Shown here: positions 29,601-44,100 of the stretch, piece after piece
Numbering within the stretch: the stretch's first letter is position 1
How the letters are laid out: each line of letters starts with the position of its first letter
Assembly (NCBI RefSeq): GCF_050947335.1
Contig: NW_027473742.1
Coordinates: forward strand, 62,001 to 126,000
DNA length: 64,000 nucleotides
Source: Megachile rotundata
Taxonomy: Eukaryota; Arthropoda; Insecta; Hymenoptera; Megachilidae
Direction of reading: 5' to 3'
The notes under the pieces: model-generated
Databases searched by the model: none
Told to the model about the DNA's origin: nothing
Seen by the model: the letters and a program-made list of their open reading frames with translations, nothing else
Position numbers and translations under genes: made by a program

Positions 29601-32394
29601 TTGTCGTTCTATCGATCATATTAGCATAATATGGTTAATAATATGAGTTAGATTGATAATAGTGAGTGTAATAAGTATAGTAATTGTCGTTCTATCGATC
29701 ATATAAGCATAATATGGCTAATAATATGAGTTAAATTGATAATAATAAGAGTAAGGAGTATACTAATTGTAGTTCTATCGCTCATGTCTGCATAATATGG
29801 TTAATAATATGAGTTAGATTGACAACAATAAGAGTAATAAGTATAGTAAATGTCGTGCTATCGATCATATCTGCATAATATGGTTAATAATATGAGTTAG
29901 ATTGATAATAGTGAGTGTAATAAGTATAGTAATTGTCGTTCTATCGATCATATAAGCATAATATGGCTAATAATATGAGTTAAATTGATAATAATAAGAG
30001 TAAGGAGTATACTAATTGTAGTTCTATCGCTCATGTCTGCATAATATGGTTAATAATATGAGTTAGATTGACAACAATAAGAGTAATAAGTATAGTAAAT
30101 GTCGTGCTATCGATCATATCTGCATAATATGGTTAATAATATGAGTTAGATTGATAATAGTGAGTGTAATAAGTATAGTAATTGTCGTTCTATCGATCAT
30201 ATTAGCATAATATGGCTAATAATATGAGTTAGGCTGATAATAATGAGAGTAATAAGTATAGTAATTGTCGTTCTGTCGATCATATAAGCATAATATGGCT
30301 AATAATATGAATTAGATTGATAATAATAAGAGAAATGAATATAGTAATTGTCGTTCTATCGATCATATAAGCATAATATGGCTAATAATATGAGTTAGAT
30401 TGATAATAATAAGAGTAAGGAGTATACTAATTGTAGTTCTATCGATCATATCTGCATAATATGGTTAATAATATGAGTTAGATTGATAACTATAAGAGTA
30501 ATAAGTATAGTAAATGTCGTGCTATCGATCATATCTGCATAATATGGTTAATAATATGTGTTAGATTCATAATAATAAGAGTAATAAGTATAGTAATTGT
30601 CATTCTATCGATCACATAAGCATAATATGGCTAACAATATGAGTTAGATTGATAACAATGAGAGTAATAAGTATAGTAATTGTCGTTCTATCGATCATAT
30701 GAGCATAATATGGTTAATAATATGAGTTAGATTGATAATAGTAAGTGTAATGAGTATAGTAATTGTCGTTCTGTCGATCATATAAGCATAATATGGCTAA
30801 TAATATGAGTTGGGCCGATAATAATAAGAGTAATGAGTATAGTAATTGTCGTTCTATCGATCATATTTGCATAATATGGTTAATAATATGAGTTAGATTG
30901 ATAGCAGTGAGTGTAATAAGTATAGTAATTGTCGTTCTGTCGATCATATAAGCATAATATGGCTAATAATATGAGTTAGATTGATAATAATAAGGGAAAT
31001 GAATATAGTAATTGTCGTTCTATCGATCATATAAGCTTAATATGGCTAATAATATGAGTTAGATTGATAATAATAAGAGTAAGGAGTATACTAATTGTAG
31101 TTCTATCGATCATATCTGCATATTATGGTTAATAATATGAGTTAGATTGATAACAGTTAGTGTAATAAGTATAGTAATTGTCGTTCTATCGATCATATAA
31201 GCATAATATGGCTAATAATATGAGTTAGATTGATAATAGTGAGTGTAATAAGTATAGTAATAGTCGTTCTATCGATCACATAAGCATAATATGGCTAATA
31301 ATATGAGTTAAATTGATAATAATAAGAGTAAGGAGTATACTAATTGTAGTTCTATCGATCATGTCTGCATAATATGGTTAATAATATGAGTTAGATTGAC
31401 AACAATAAGAGTAATAAGTATAGTAAATGTCGTTCTATCGATCATATAAGCATAATATGGCTAATAATATGAGTTAGATTGATAATAATAAGAGAAATGA
31501 GTATACTAATTGTAGTTCTATCGATCATATCTGCATAATATGGTTAATAATATGAGTTAGATTGATAACTGTAAGAGTAATAAGTATAGTAAATGTCGTG
31601 CTATCGATCATATCTGCATAATATGGTTAATAATATGAGTTAGATTGATAATAGTGTGTGTAATAAGTATAGTAATTGTCGTTCTATCGATCATATTAGC
31701 ATAATATGGTTAATAATATGAGCTAGATTGATAATAATAAGAGTAATTAGTACAGTAATTGTCGTTCTATCGTTCATATAAGCATAATATGGCTAATAAT
31801 ATGAGTTAGGCTGATGATAATAAGAGTAATGAGTATAGTAATTGTCGTTCTATCGATCGTATTTGCATAATATGGTTAATAATATGAGTTAGATTGATAA
31901 TAATAAGAGAAATGAATATAGTAATTGTCGTTCTATCGATCATATAAGCATAATATGGCTAATAATATGAGTTAGATTGATAATAATAAGAGTAAGGAGT
32001 ATACTAATTGTAGTTCTATCGATCATATCTGCATAATATGGTTAATAATATGAGTTACATTGATAACAGTGAGTGTAATAAGTATAGTAATTGTCGTTCT
32101 GTCGATCATATAAGCATAATATGGCTAATAATATGAGTTAGATTGATAATAATAAGGGAAATGAATATAGTAATTGTCGTTCTATCGATCATATAAGCTT
32201 AATATGGCTAATAATATGAGTTAGATTGATAATAATAAGAGTAAGGAGTATACTAATTGTAGTTCTATCGATCATATCTGCATATTATGGTTAATAATAT
32301 GAGTTAGATTGATAACAGTTAGTGTAATAAGTATAGTAATTGTCGTTCTATCGATCATATAAGCCTAATATGGCTAATAATATGAGTTAGATTG

Positions 32395-35300
32395 ATAATA
32401 ATAAGGGAAATGAATATAGTAATTGTCGTTCTATCGATCATATAACCTTAATATGGCTAATAATATGAGTTAGATTGATAATAATAAGAGTAATGAGTAT
32501 ACTAATTGTAGTTCTATCGATCATATCTGCATAATATGGTTAATAATATGAGTTCGATTGATAATAATAAGAGTAATAAGTATAGTAAATGTCGTGCTAT
32601 CGATCATATCTGCATAATATGGTTAATAATAGGAGTTAGATTGATAATAATAAGAGTAGTAAGTGTAGTAAATGTCGTGCTATCGATCATATCTGCATAA
32701 TATGGTTAATAATATGAGTTAGATTGATAATAGTGTGTGTAATAAGTATAGTAATTGTCGTTCTATCGATCATATTAGCATAATATGGTTATTAATATGA
32801 GCTAGATTGATAATAATAAGAGTAATTAGTACAGTAATTGTCGTTCTATCGTTCATATAAGCATAATATGGCTAATAATATGAGTTAGGCTGATGATAAT
32901 AAGAGTAATGAGTATAGTAATTGTCGTTCTATCGATCGTATTTGCATAATATGGTTAATAATATGAGTTAGATTGATAACAGTGAGTGTAATAAGTATAG
33001 TAATTGTCGTTCTGTCGATCATATAAGCATAATATAGCTAATAATATGAGTTAGATCAATAATAATAAGAGTAATAAGTGTAGCAATTGTCATGCTATCG
33101 ATCATATCCGCATAATATGGTTAATAATATGAGTTAGATTGATAATAGTGAGTGTAATAAGTATAGTAATTGCCGTTCTATCGATCATATTAGCATAATA
33201 TGGCTTATAATATGAGTTAGGCTGATAATAATAAGAGTAATGAGTATAGTAATTGTCGTTCTATCGATCATATTTGCATAATGTGGTTAATAATATGAGT
33301 TAGATTGATAACAGTGAGTGTAATAAGTATAGTAATTGTCTTTCTATCGATCATATAAGCATAATATGGCTAATAATATGAGTTAGATTGATAATAATAA
33401 GAGAAATGAATATAGTAATTGTCGTTCTATCGATCATATAAGCATAATATGGCTAATAATATGAGTTAGATTGATAATAATAAGAGTAAGGAGTATACTA
33501 ATTGTAGTTCTATCGATCATGTCTGCATAATATGGTTAATAATATGAGTTAGATTGATAACAATAAGAGTAATTAGTATAGTAAATGTCGTGCTATCGAT
33601 CATATCTGCATAATATGGTTAATAATATGAGTTAGATTGATAATAGTGAGTGTATTAAGTATAGTAATGGTCGTTCTATCGATCATATTAGCATAATATG
33701 GCTAATAATATGAGTTAGATTGATAATAATAAGAGAAGTGAGTATAGTCATTGTCGTTCGATCGACCATATAAGCATAATATGGCTAATAATATGAGTAA
33801 GATTGATAATAATAAGAGAAGTGAGTATAGTCATTGTCGTTCTATCGATCATATAAGCATAATATGGCTAATAATATGAGTAAGATTGATAATAATAAGA
33901 GTAATGAGTATACTAATTGTAGTTCTATCGATCATATCTGCATAATATGGTTAATAATATGAGTTAGATTGATAACAGTAAGAGTAATAAGTACAGTAAA
34001 TGTCGTGCTATCGATCATATCTGCATAATATGGTTAATAATATGAGTTAGATTCATAATAATAAGAGTAATAAGTATAGTAATTGTCGTTCTATCGATCA
34101 CATAAGCATAATATGGCTGATAATATGAGTTAGATTGATAACAATGAGAGTAATAAGTATAGTAATTGTCGTTCTATCGATCATATTAGCATAATATGGT
34201 TAATAATATGAGTTAGATTGATAATAGTAAGTGTAATGAGTATAGTAATTGTCGTTCTGTCGATCATATAAGCATAATATGGCCAATAATATGAGTTGGG
34301 CCGATAATAATAAGAGTAATGAGTATAGTAATTGTCGTTCTATCGATCATATAAGCATAATATGGCTAATAATATGAGTTAGATTGATAATAATAAGGGA
34401 AATGAATATAGTAATTGTCGTTCTATCGATCATATAAGCTTAATATGGCTAATAATATGAGTTAGATTGATAATAATAAGAGCAATGAGTATACTAATTG
34501 TAGTTCTATCGATCATATCTGCATAATATGGTTAATAATATGAGTTAGATTGATAATAGTGTGTGTAATAAGTATACTAATTGTCGTTCTATCGATCACA
34601 TAAGCATAATATGGCTAATAATATGAGTTAGATTGATAACAATGAGAGTAATAAGTATAGTAATTGTCGTTCTATCGATCATATTAGCATAATATGGTTA
34701 ATAATATGAGTTAAATTGATAATAGTGAGTGTAATGAATATAGTAATTGTCGTTCTGTCGATCATATAAGCATAATATGGCTAATAATATGAGTTAGATT
34801 GATAATAATAAGTGTAATGAGTATACTAATTGTAGTTCTATCGATCATATCTGCATAATATGGTTAATAATATGAGTTAGATTGATAATAATAAGAGAAG
34901 TGAGTATAGTCATTGTCGTTCGATCGATCATATAAGCATAATATGGCTAATAATATGAGTTAGATTGATAATAATAAGAGAAATGAATATAGTAAATGTC
35001 GTGCTATCGATCATATCTGCATAATATGGTTAATAATATGAGTTAGATTCATAATAATAAGAGTAATAAGTATAGTAATTGTCGTTCTATCGATCATATG
35101 AGCATAATATGGTTAATAATATGAGTTAGATTGATAATAGTAAGTGTAATGAGTATAGTAATTGTCGTTCTGTCGATCATATAAGCATAATATGGCTAAT
35201 AATATGAGTTAGATTGATAATAATAAGGGAAATGAATATAGTAATTGTCGTTCTATCGATCATATAAGCATAATATGGCTAATAATATGAGTTAAATTGA

Positions 35301-38030
35301 TAATAATAAGAGTAAGGAGTATACTAATTGTAGTTCTATCGATCATGTCTGCATAATATGGTTAATAATATGAGTTAGATTGACAACAATAAGAGTAATA
35401 AGTATAGTAAATGTCGTGCTATCGATCATATCTGCATAATATGGTTAATAATATGAGTTAGATTGATAATAGTGAGTGTAATAAGTATAGTAATTGTCGT
35501 TCTATCGATCATATTAGCATAATATGGCTAATAATATGAGTTAGGCTGATAATAATGAGAGTAATAAGTATAGTAATTGTCGTTCTGTCGATCATATAAG
35601 CATAATATGGCTAATAATATGAATTAGATTGATAATAATAAGAGAAATGTATATAGTAATTGTCGTTCTATCGATCATATTAGCATAATATGGTTAATAA
35701 TATGAGCTAGATTGATAATAATAAGAGTAATGAGTATAGTAATTGTCGTTCTATCGTTCATATAAGCATAATATGGCTAATAATATGAGTTAGGCTGATG
35801 ATAATAGGGGTAATGAGTATAGTAATTGTCGTTCTATCGATCGTATTTGCATAATATGGTTAATAATATGAGTTAGATTGATAACAGTGAGTGTAATAAG
35901 TATAGTAATTGTCGTTCTGTCGATCATATAAGCATAATATAGCTAATAATATGAGTTAGATCGATAATAATAAGAGCAATAAGTGTAGTAAATGTCATGC
36001 TATCGATCATATCCGCATAATATGGTCAATAATATGAGTTAGATTGATAATAGTGAGTGTAATATGTATAGACATTGTCGTTCTATCGATCATATTAGTA
36101 TAATATGGTTAATAATATGAGTTAGATTGATAATAATAAGAGTAATGAGTATACTAATTGTAGTTCTATCGATCATATCTGCATAATATGGTTAATAATA
36201 TGAGTTAGATTGATAACAGTAAGAGTAATAAGTACAGTAAATGTCGTGCTATCGATTATATCTGCATAATATGGTTAATAATATGAGTTAGATTCATAAT
36301 AATAAGAGTAATAAGTATAGTAATTGTCGTTCTATCGATCATATTTGCATAATGTGGTTAATAATATGAGTTAGATTGATAACAGTGAGTGTAATAAGTA
36401 TAGTAATTGTCTTTCTATCGATCATATAAGCATAATATGGCTAATAATATGAGTTAGATTGATCATAGTGAGTGTAATAAGTATAGTAATTGTCGTTCTA
36501 TCGATCATATAAGCATAATATGGCTAATAATATGAGTTAAATTGATAATAATAAGAGTAAGGAGTATACTAATTGTAGTTCTATCGCTCATGTCTGCATA
36601 ATATGGTTAATAATATGAGTTAGATTGACAACAATAAGAGTAATAAGTATAGTAAATGTCGTGCTATCGATCATATCTGCATAATATGGTTAATAATATG
36701 AGTTAGATTGATAATAGTGAGTGTAATAAGTATAGTAATTGTCGTTCTATCGATCATATAAGCATAATATGGCTAATAATATGAGTTAAATTGATAATAA
36801 TAAGAGTAAGGAGTATACTAATTGTAGTTCTATCGCTCATGTCTGCATAATATGGTTAATAATATGAGTTAGATTGACAACAATAAGAGTAATAAGTATA
36901 GTAAATGTCGTGCTATCGATCATATCTGCATAATATGGTTAATAATATGAGTTAGATTGATAATAGTGAGTGTAATAAGTATAGTAATTGTCGTTCTATC
37001 GATCATATTAGCATAATATGGCTAATAATATGAGTTAGGCTGATAATAATGAGAGTAATAAGTATAGTAATTGTCGTTCTGTCGATCATATAAGCATAAT
37101 ATGGCTAATAATATGAATTAGATTGATAATAATAAGAGAAATGAATATAGTAATTGTCGTTCTATCGATCATATAAGCATAATATGGCTAATAATATGAG
37201 TTAGATTGATAATAATAAGAGTAAGGAGTATACTAATTGTAGTTCTATCGATCATATCTGCATAATATGGTTAATAATATGAGTTAGATTGATAACTATA
37301 AGAGTAATAAGTATAGTAAATGTCGTGCTATCGATCATATCTGCATAATATGGTTAATAATATGTGTTAGATTCATAATAATAAGAGTAATAAGTATAGT
37401 AATTGTCATTCTATCGATCACATAAGCATAATATGGCTAACAATATGAGTTAGATTGATAACAATGAGAGTAATAAGTATAGTAATTGTCGTTCTATCGA
37501 TCATATGAGCATAATATGGTTAATAATATGAGTTAGATTGATAATAGTAAGTGTAATGAGTATAGTAATTGTCGTTCTGTCGATCATATAAGCATAATAT
37601 GGCTAATAATATGAGTTGGGCCGATAATAATAAGAGTAATGAGTATAGTAATTGTCGTTCTATCGATCATATTTGCATAATATGGTTAATAATATGAGTT
37701 AGATTGATAACAGTGAGTGTAATAAGTATAGTAATTGTCGTTCTGTCGATCATATAAGCATAATATGGCTAATAATATGAGTTAGATTGATAATAATAAG
37801 GGAAATGAATATAGTAATTGTCGTTCTATCGATCATATAAGCTTAATATGGCTAATAATATGAGTTAGATTGATAATAATAAGAGTAAGGAGTATACTAA
37901 TTGTAGTTCTATCGATCATATCTGCATATTATGGTTAATAATATGAGTTAGATTGATAACAGTTAGTGTAATAAGTATAGTAATTGTCGTTCTATCGATC
38001 ATATAAGCATAATATGGCTAATAATATGAG
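32395..38030 (+). repeat. Large duplicated block, partial copy 3
   Basis: The stretch matches 14,801-20,350. The shift is 17,594 (212 monomers less two bases) up to about 36,200, for example CGTTCGATCG at 16,161 and 33,755, and AGGGGTAATG at 18,212 and 35,806. After that the shift is 17,677, because one extra monomer (GATAACAGTAAGAG type) is present here near 36,210. The deletions near 23,965 and 26,620 explain the two missing bases. One HindIII-type monomer at about 32,445 is mutated to ATAACCTTAATATGG. Confidence 0.8.
35209..38030 (+). repeat. 34-monomer (2,822 bp) tandem unit, copy 1
   Basis: AGGGGTAATG at 35,806 recurs at 38,628, a shift of 2,822 or 34 monomers with no indel. The two copies share the same order of about 34 variant monomers. 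These include the GGGCCGATAAT monomer, the GATCGTATTTGC monomer, the AATGTCATGC monomer and two GACAACAATAAG monomers. A difference is AATATGTATAG near 36,061 against AATAGGTATAG in copy 2, so divergence is low. This copy lies inside block copy 3. Confidence 0.85.
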
Positions 38031-40852
38031 TTAGATTGATAATAATAAGGGAAATGAATATAGTAATTGTCGTTCTATCGATCATATAAGCATAATATGG
38101 CTAATAATATGAGTTAAATTGATAATAATAAGAGTAAGGAGTATACTAATTGTAGTTCTATCGATCATGTCTGCATAATATGGTTAATAATATGAGTTAG
38201 ATTGACAACAATAAGAGTAATAAGTATAGTAAATGTCGTGCTATCGATCATATCTGCATAATATGGTTAATAATATGAGTTAGATTGATAATAGTGAGTG
38301 TAATAAGTATAGTAATTGTCGTTCTATCGATCATATTAGCATAATATGGCTAATAATATGAGTTAGGCTGATAATAATGAGAGTAATAAGTATAGTAATT
38401 GTCGTTCTGTCGATCATATAAGCATAATATGGCTAATAATATGAATTAGATTGATAATAATAAGAGAAATGTATATAGTAATTGTCGTTCTATCGATCAT
38501 ATTAGCATAATATGGTTAATAATATGAGCTAGATTGATAATAATAAGAGTAATGAGTATAGTAATTGTCGTTCTATCGTTCATATAAGCATAATATGGCT
38601 AATAATATGAGTTAGGCTGATGATAATAGGGGTAATGAGTATAGTAATTGTCGTTCTATCGATCGTATTTGCATAATATGGTTAATAATATGAGTTAGAT
38701 TGATAACAGTGAGTGTAATAAGTATAGTAATTGTCGTTCTGTCGATCATATAAGCATAATATAGCTAATAATATGAGTTAGATCGATAATAATAAGAGCA
38801 ATAAGTGTAGTAAATGTCATGCTATCGATCATATCCGCATAATATGGTCAATAATATGAGTTAGATTGATAATAGTGAGTGTAATAGGTATAGACATTGT
38901 CGTTCTATCGATCATATTAGTATAATATGGTTAATAATATGAGTTAGATTGATAATAATAAGAGTAATGAGTATACTAATTGTAGTTCTATCGATCATAT
39001 CTGCATAATATGGTTAATAATATGAGTTAGATTGATAACAGTAAGAGTAATAAGTACAGTAAATGTCGTGCTATCGATCATATCTGCATAATATGGTTAA
39101 TAATATGAGTTAGATTCATAATAATAAGAGTAATAAGTATAGTAATTGTCGTTCTATCGATCATATTTGCATAATGTGGTTAATAATATGAGTTAGATTG
39201 ATAACAGTGAGTGTAATAAGTATAGTAATTGTCTTTCTATCGATCATATAAGCATAATATGGCTAATAATATGAGTTAGATTGATCATAGTGAGTGTAAT
39301 AAGTATAGTAATTGTCGTTCTATCGATCATATAAGCATAATATGGCTAATAATATGAGTTAAATTGATAATAATAAGAGTAAGGAGTATACTAATTGTAG
39401 TTCTATCGCTCATGTCTGCATAATATGGTTAATAATATGAGTTAGATTGACAACAATAAGAGTAATAAGTATAGTAAATGTCGTGCTATCGATCATATCT
39501 GCATAATATGGTTAATAATATGAGTTAGATTGATAATAGTGAGTGTAATAAGTATAGTAATTGTCGTTCTATCGATCATATAAGCATAATATGGCTAATA
39601 ATATGAGTTAAATTGATAATAATAAGAGTAAGGAGTATACTAATTGTAGTTCTATCGCTCATGTCTGCATAATATGGTTAATAATATGAGTTAGATTGAC
39701 AACAATAAGAGTAATAAGTATAGTAAATGTCGTGCTATCGATCATATCTGCATAATATGGTTAATAATATGAGTTAGATTGATAATAGTGAGTGTAATAA
39801 GTATAGTAATTGTCGTTCTATCGATCATATTAGCATAATATGGCTAATAATATGAGTTAGGCTGATAATAATGAGAGTAATAAGTATAGTAATTGTCGTT
39901 CTGTCGATCATATAAGCATAATATGGCTAATAATATGAATTAGATTGATAATAATAAGAGAAATGAATATAGTAATTGTCGTTCTATCGATCATATAAGC
40001 ATAATATGGCTAATAATATGAGTTAGATTGATAATAATAAGAGTAAGGAGTATACTAATTGTAGTTCTATCGATCATATCTGCATAATATGGTTAATAAT
40101 ATGAGTTAGATTGATAACTATAAGAGTAATAAGTATAGTAAATGTCGTGCTATCGATCATATCTGCATAATATGGTTAATAATATGTGTTAGATTCATAA
40201 TAATAAGAGTAATAAGTATAGTAATTGTCATTCTATCGATCACATAAGCATAATATGGCTAACAATATGAGTTAGATTGATAACAATGAGAGTAATAAGT
40301 ATAGTAATTGTCGTTCTATCGATCATATGAGCATAATATGGTTAATAATATGAGTTAGATTGATAATAGTAAGTGTAATGAGTATAGTAATTGTCGTTCT
40401 GTCGATCATATAAGCATAATATGGCTAATAATATGAGTTGGGCCGATAATAATAAGAGTAATGAGTATAGTAATTGTCGTTCTATCGATCATATTTGCAT
40501 AATATGGTTAATAATATGAGTTAGATTGATAACAGTGAGTGTAATAAGTATAGTAATTGTCGTTCTGTCGATCATATAAGCATAATATGGCTAATAATAT
40601 GAGTTAGATTGATAATAATAAGGGAAATGAATATAGTAATTGTCGTTCTATCGATCATATAAGCTTAATATGGCTAATAATATGAGTTAGATTGATAATA
40701 ATAAGAGTAAGGAGTATACTAATTGTAGTTCTATCGATCATATCTGCATATTATGGTTAATAATATGAGTTAGATTGATAACAGTTAGTGTAATAAGTAT
40801 AGTAATTGTCGTTCTATCGATCATATAAGCATAATATGGCTAATAATATGAG
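38031..40852 (+). repeat. 34-monomer (2,822 bp) tandem unit, copy 2
   Basis: Directly follows copy 1 in perfect 83-bp register. The match ends at 40,852, where this copy continues with GATAATAGTGAGTG while copy 1 continued with GATAATAATAAGGG. It is the clearest simple tandem duplication in the window and looks recent, because only a few substitutions separate the units. Confidence 0.85.
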
Positions 40853-41100
40853 TTAGATTGATAATAGTGAGTGTAATAAGTATAGTAATAGTCGTTCTAT
40901 CGATCACATAAGCATAATATGGCTAATAATATGAGTTAAATTGATAATAATAAGAGTAAGGAGTATACTAATTGTAGTTCTATCGATCATGTCTGCATAA
41001 TATGGTTAATAATATGAGTTAGATTGACAACAATAAGAGTAATAAGTATAGTAAATGTCGTTCTATCGATCATATAAGCATAATATGGCTAATAATATGA

Positions 41101-44100
41101 GTTAGATTGATAATAATAAGAGAAATGAGTATACTAATTGTAGTTCTATCGATCATATCTGCATAATATGGTTAATAATATGAGTTAGATTGATAACTGT
41201 AAGAGTAATAAGTATAGTAAATGTCGTGCTATCGATCATATCTGCATAATATGGTTAATAATATGAGTTAGATTCATAATAATAAGAGTAATAAGTATAG
41301 TAATTGTCGTTCTATCGATCACATAAGCATAATATGGCTAACAATATGAGTTAGATTGATAACAATGAGAGTAATAAGTATAGTAATTGTCGTTCTATCG
41401 ATCATATGAGCATAATATGGTTAATAATATGAGTTAGATTGATAATAGTAAGTGTAATGAGTATAGTAATTGTCGTTCTGTCGATCATATAAGCATAATA
41501 TGGCTAATAATATGAGTTAGATTGATAATAATAAGGGAAATGAATATAGTAATTGTCGTTCTATCGATCATATAAGCTTAATATGGCTAATAATATGAGT
41601 TAGATTGATAATAATAAGAGTAAGGAGTATACTAACTGTAGTTCTATCGATCATATCTGCATATTATGGTTAATAATATGAGTTAGATTGATAACAGTTA
41701 GTGTAATAAGTATAGTAATTGTCGTTCTATCGATCATATAAGCATAATATGGCTAATAATATGAGTTAGATTGATAATAGTGAGTGTAATAAGAATAGTA
41801 ATTGTCGTTCTATCGATCATATAAGCATAATATGGCTAATAATATGAGTTAAATTGATAATAATAAGAGTAAGGAGTATACTAATTGTAGTTCTATCGAT
41901 CATGTCTGCATAATATGGTTAATAATATGAGTTAGATTGACAACAATAAGAGTAATAAGTATAGTAAATGTCGTGCTATCGATCATATCTGCATAATATG
42001 GTTAATAATATGAGTTAGATTGATAATAGTGAGTGTAATAAGTATAGTAATTGTCGTTCTATCGATCATATAAGCATAATATGGCTAATAATATGAGTTA
42101 GATTGATAATAGTGAGTGTAATAAGTATAGTAATTGTCGTTCTATCGATCACATAAGCATAATATGGCTAATGATATGAGTTAGATTGATAATAATAAGA
42201 GTAATAGGTATAGTAATTATCGTTCTACCGATCATATAAGCATAATATGGCTAATAATATGAGTTAGATTGTTAATAATAAGAGTAATAAGTATATTAAT
42301 TGTCGTCCTATCGATCATATCTGCATAATATGGTTAATAATATGAGTTAGATTGATAATAGTGAGTGTAATAAGTATAGTAATTGTCGTTCTATCGATCA
42401 TATTAGCATAATATGGCTAATAATATGAGTTAGGCTGATAATAATGAGAGTAATAAGTATAGTAATTGTCGTTCTGTCGATCATATAAGCATAATATGGC
42501 TAATAATATGAATTAGATTGATAATAATAAGAGAAATGTATATAGTAATTGTCGTTCTATCGATCATATCAGCATAATATGGTTAATAATATGAGCTAGA
42601 TTGATAATAATAAGAGTAATGAGTATAGTAATTGTCGTTCTATCGTTCATATAAGCATAATATGGCTAATAATATGAGTTAGGCTGATGATAATAGGGGT
42701 AATGAGTATAGTAATTGTCGTTCTATCGATCACATAAGCATAATATGGCTAATGATATGAGTTAGATTGATAATAATAAGAGTAATAGGTATAGTAATTA
42801 TCGTTCTACCGATCATATAAGCATAATATGGCTAATAATATGAGTTAGATTGTTAATAATAAGAGTAATAAGTATATTAATTGTCGTCCTATCGATCATA
42901 TAAGCATAATATGGCTAACAATATGAGTTAGATTGATAATAATAAGAGTAATGAGTATAGTAATTGTCGTTCTATCGATCATATAAGCATAATATGGCTA
43001 ATAATATGAGTTAGATTGATAATAATAAGAGAAATGAGTATACTAATTGTAGTTCTATCGATCATATCTGCATAATGTGGTTAATAATATGAGTTAGATT
43101 GATAACTATAAGAGTAATAAGTATAGTAAATGTCGTGCTATCGATCATATCTGCATAATATGGTTAATAATATGAGTTAGATTCATAATAATAAGAGTAA
43201 TAAGTATAGTAATTGTCGTTCTATCGATCACATAAGCATAATATGGCTAACAATATGAGTTAGATTGATAACAATGAGAGTAATAAGTATAGTAATTGTC
43301 GTTCTATCGATCATATGAGCATAATATGGTTAATAATATGAGTTAGATTGATAATAGAAAGTGTAATGAGTATAGTAATTGTCGTTCTGTCGATCATATA
43401 AGCATAATATGGCTAATAATATGAGTTGGGCCGATAATAATAAGAGTAATGAGTATAGTAATTGTCGTTCTATCGATCATATTTGCATAATATGGTTAAT
43501 AATATGAGTTAGATTGATAACAGTGAGTGTAATAAGTATAGTAATTGTCGTTCTGTCGATCATATAAGCATAATATGGCTAATAATATGAGTTAGATTGA
43601 TAATAATAAGGGAAATGAATATAGTAATTGTCGTTCTATCGATCATATAAGCTTAATATGGCTAATAATATGAGTTAGATTGATAATAATAAGAGTAAGG
43701 AGTATACTAATTGTAGTTCTATCGATCATATCTGCATATTATGGTTAATAATATGAGTTAGATTGATAACAGTTAGTGTAATAAGTATAGTAATTGTCGT
43801 TCTATCGATCATATAAGCATAATATGGCTAATAATATGAGTTAGATTGATAATAGTGAGTGTAATAAGTATAGTAATAGTCGTTCTATCGATCATATAAG
43901 CATAATATGGCTAATAATATGAGTTAAATTGATAATAATAAGAGTAAGGAGTATACTAATTGTAGTTCTATCGATCATGTCTGCATAATATGGTTAATAA
44001 TATGAGTTAGATTGACAACAATAAGAGTAATAAGTATAGTAAATGTCGTTCTATCGATCATATAAGCATAATATGGCTAATAATATGAGTTAGATTGATA

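Larger units (their letters stand above)
21504..32394 (+). repeat. Large duplicated block, copy 2 (rearranged)
   Basis: This follows copy 1 directly and repeats its monomer order. 21,504-23,577 equals 8,474-10,547 (shift 13,030). About 24,098-29,573 equals 10,571-16,046 (shift 13,527). About 29,600-32,394 equals 18,730-21,523 (shift 10,871). Relative to copy 1 it has six more monomers near 23,590-24,090, which include the 82-bp monomer. It lacks about 2.6 kb that copy 1 has between 16,046 and about 18,700. Substitutions are sparse, for example CTATCGAACG at 9,446 against CTATCGATCG at 22,476. Confidence 0.8.
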
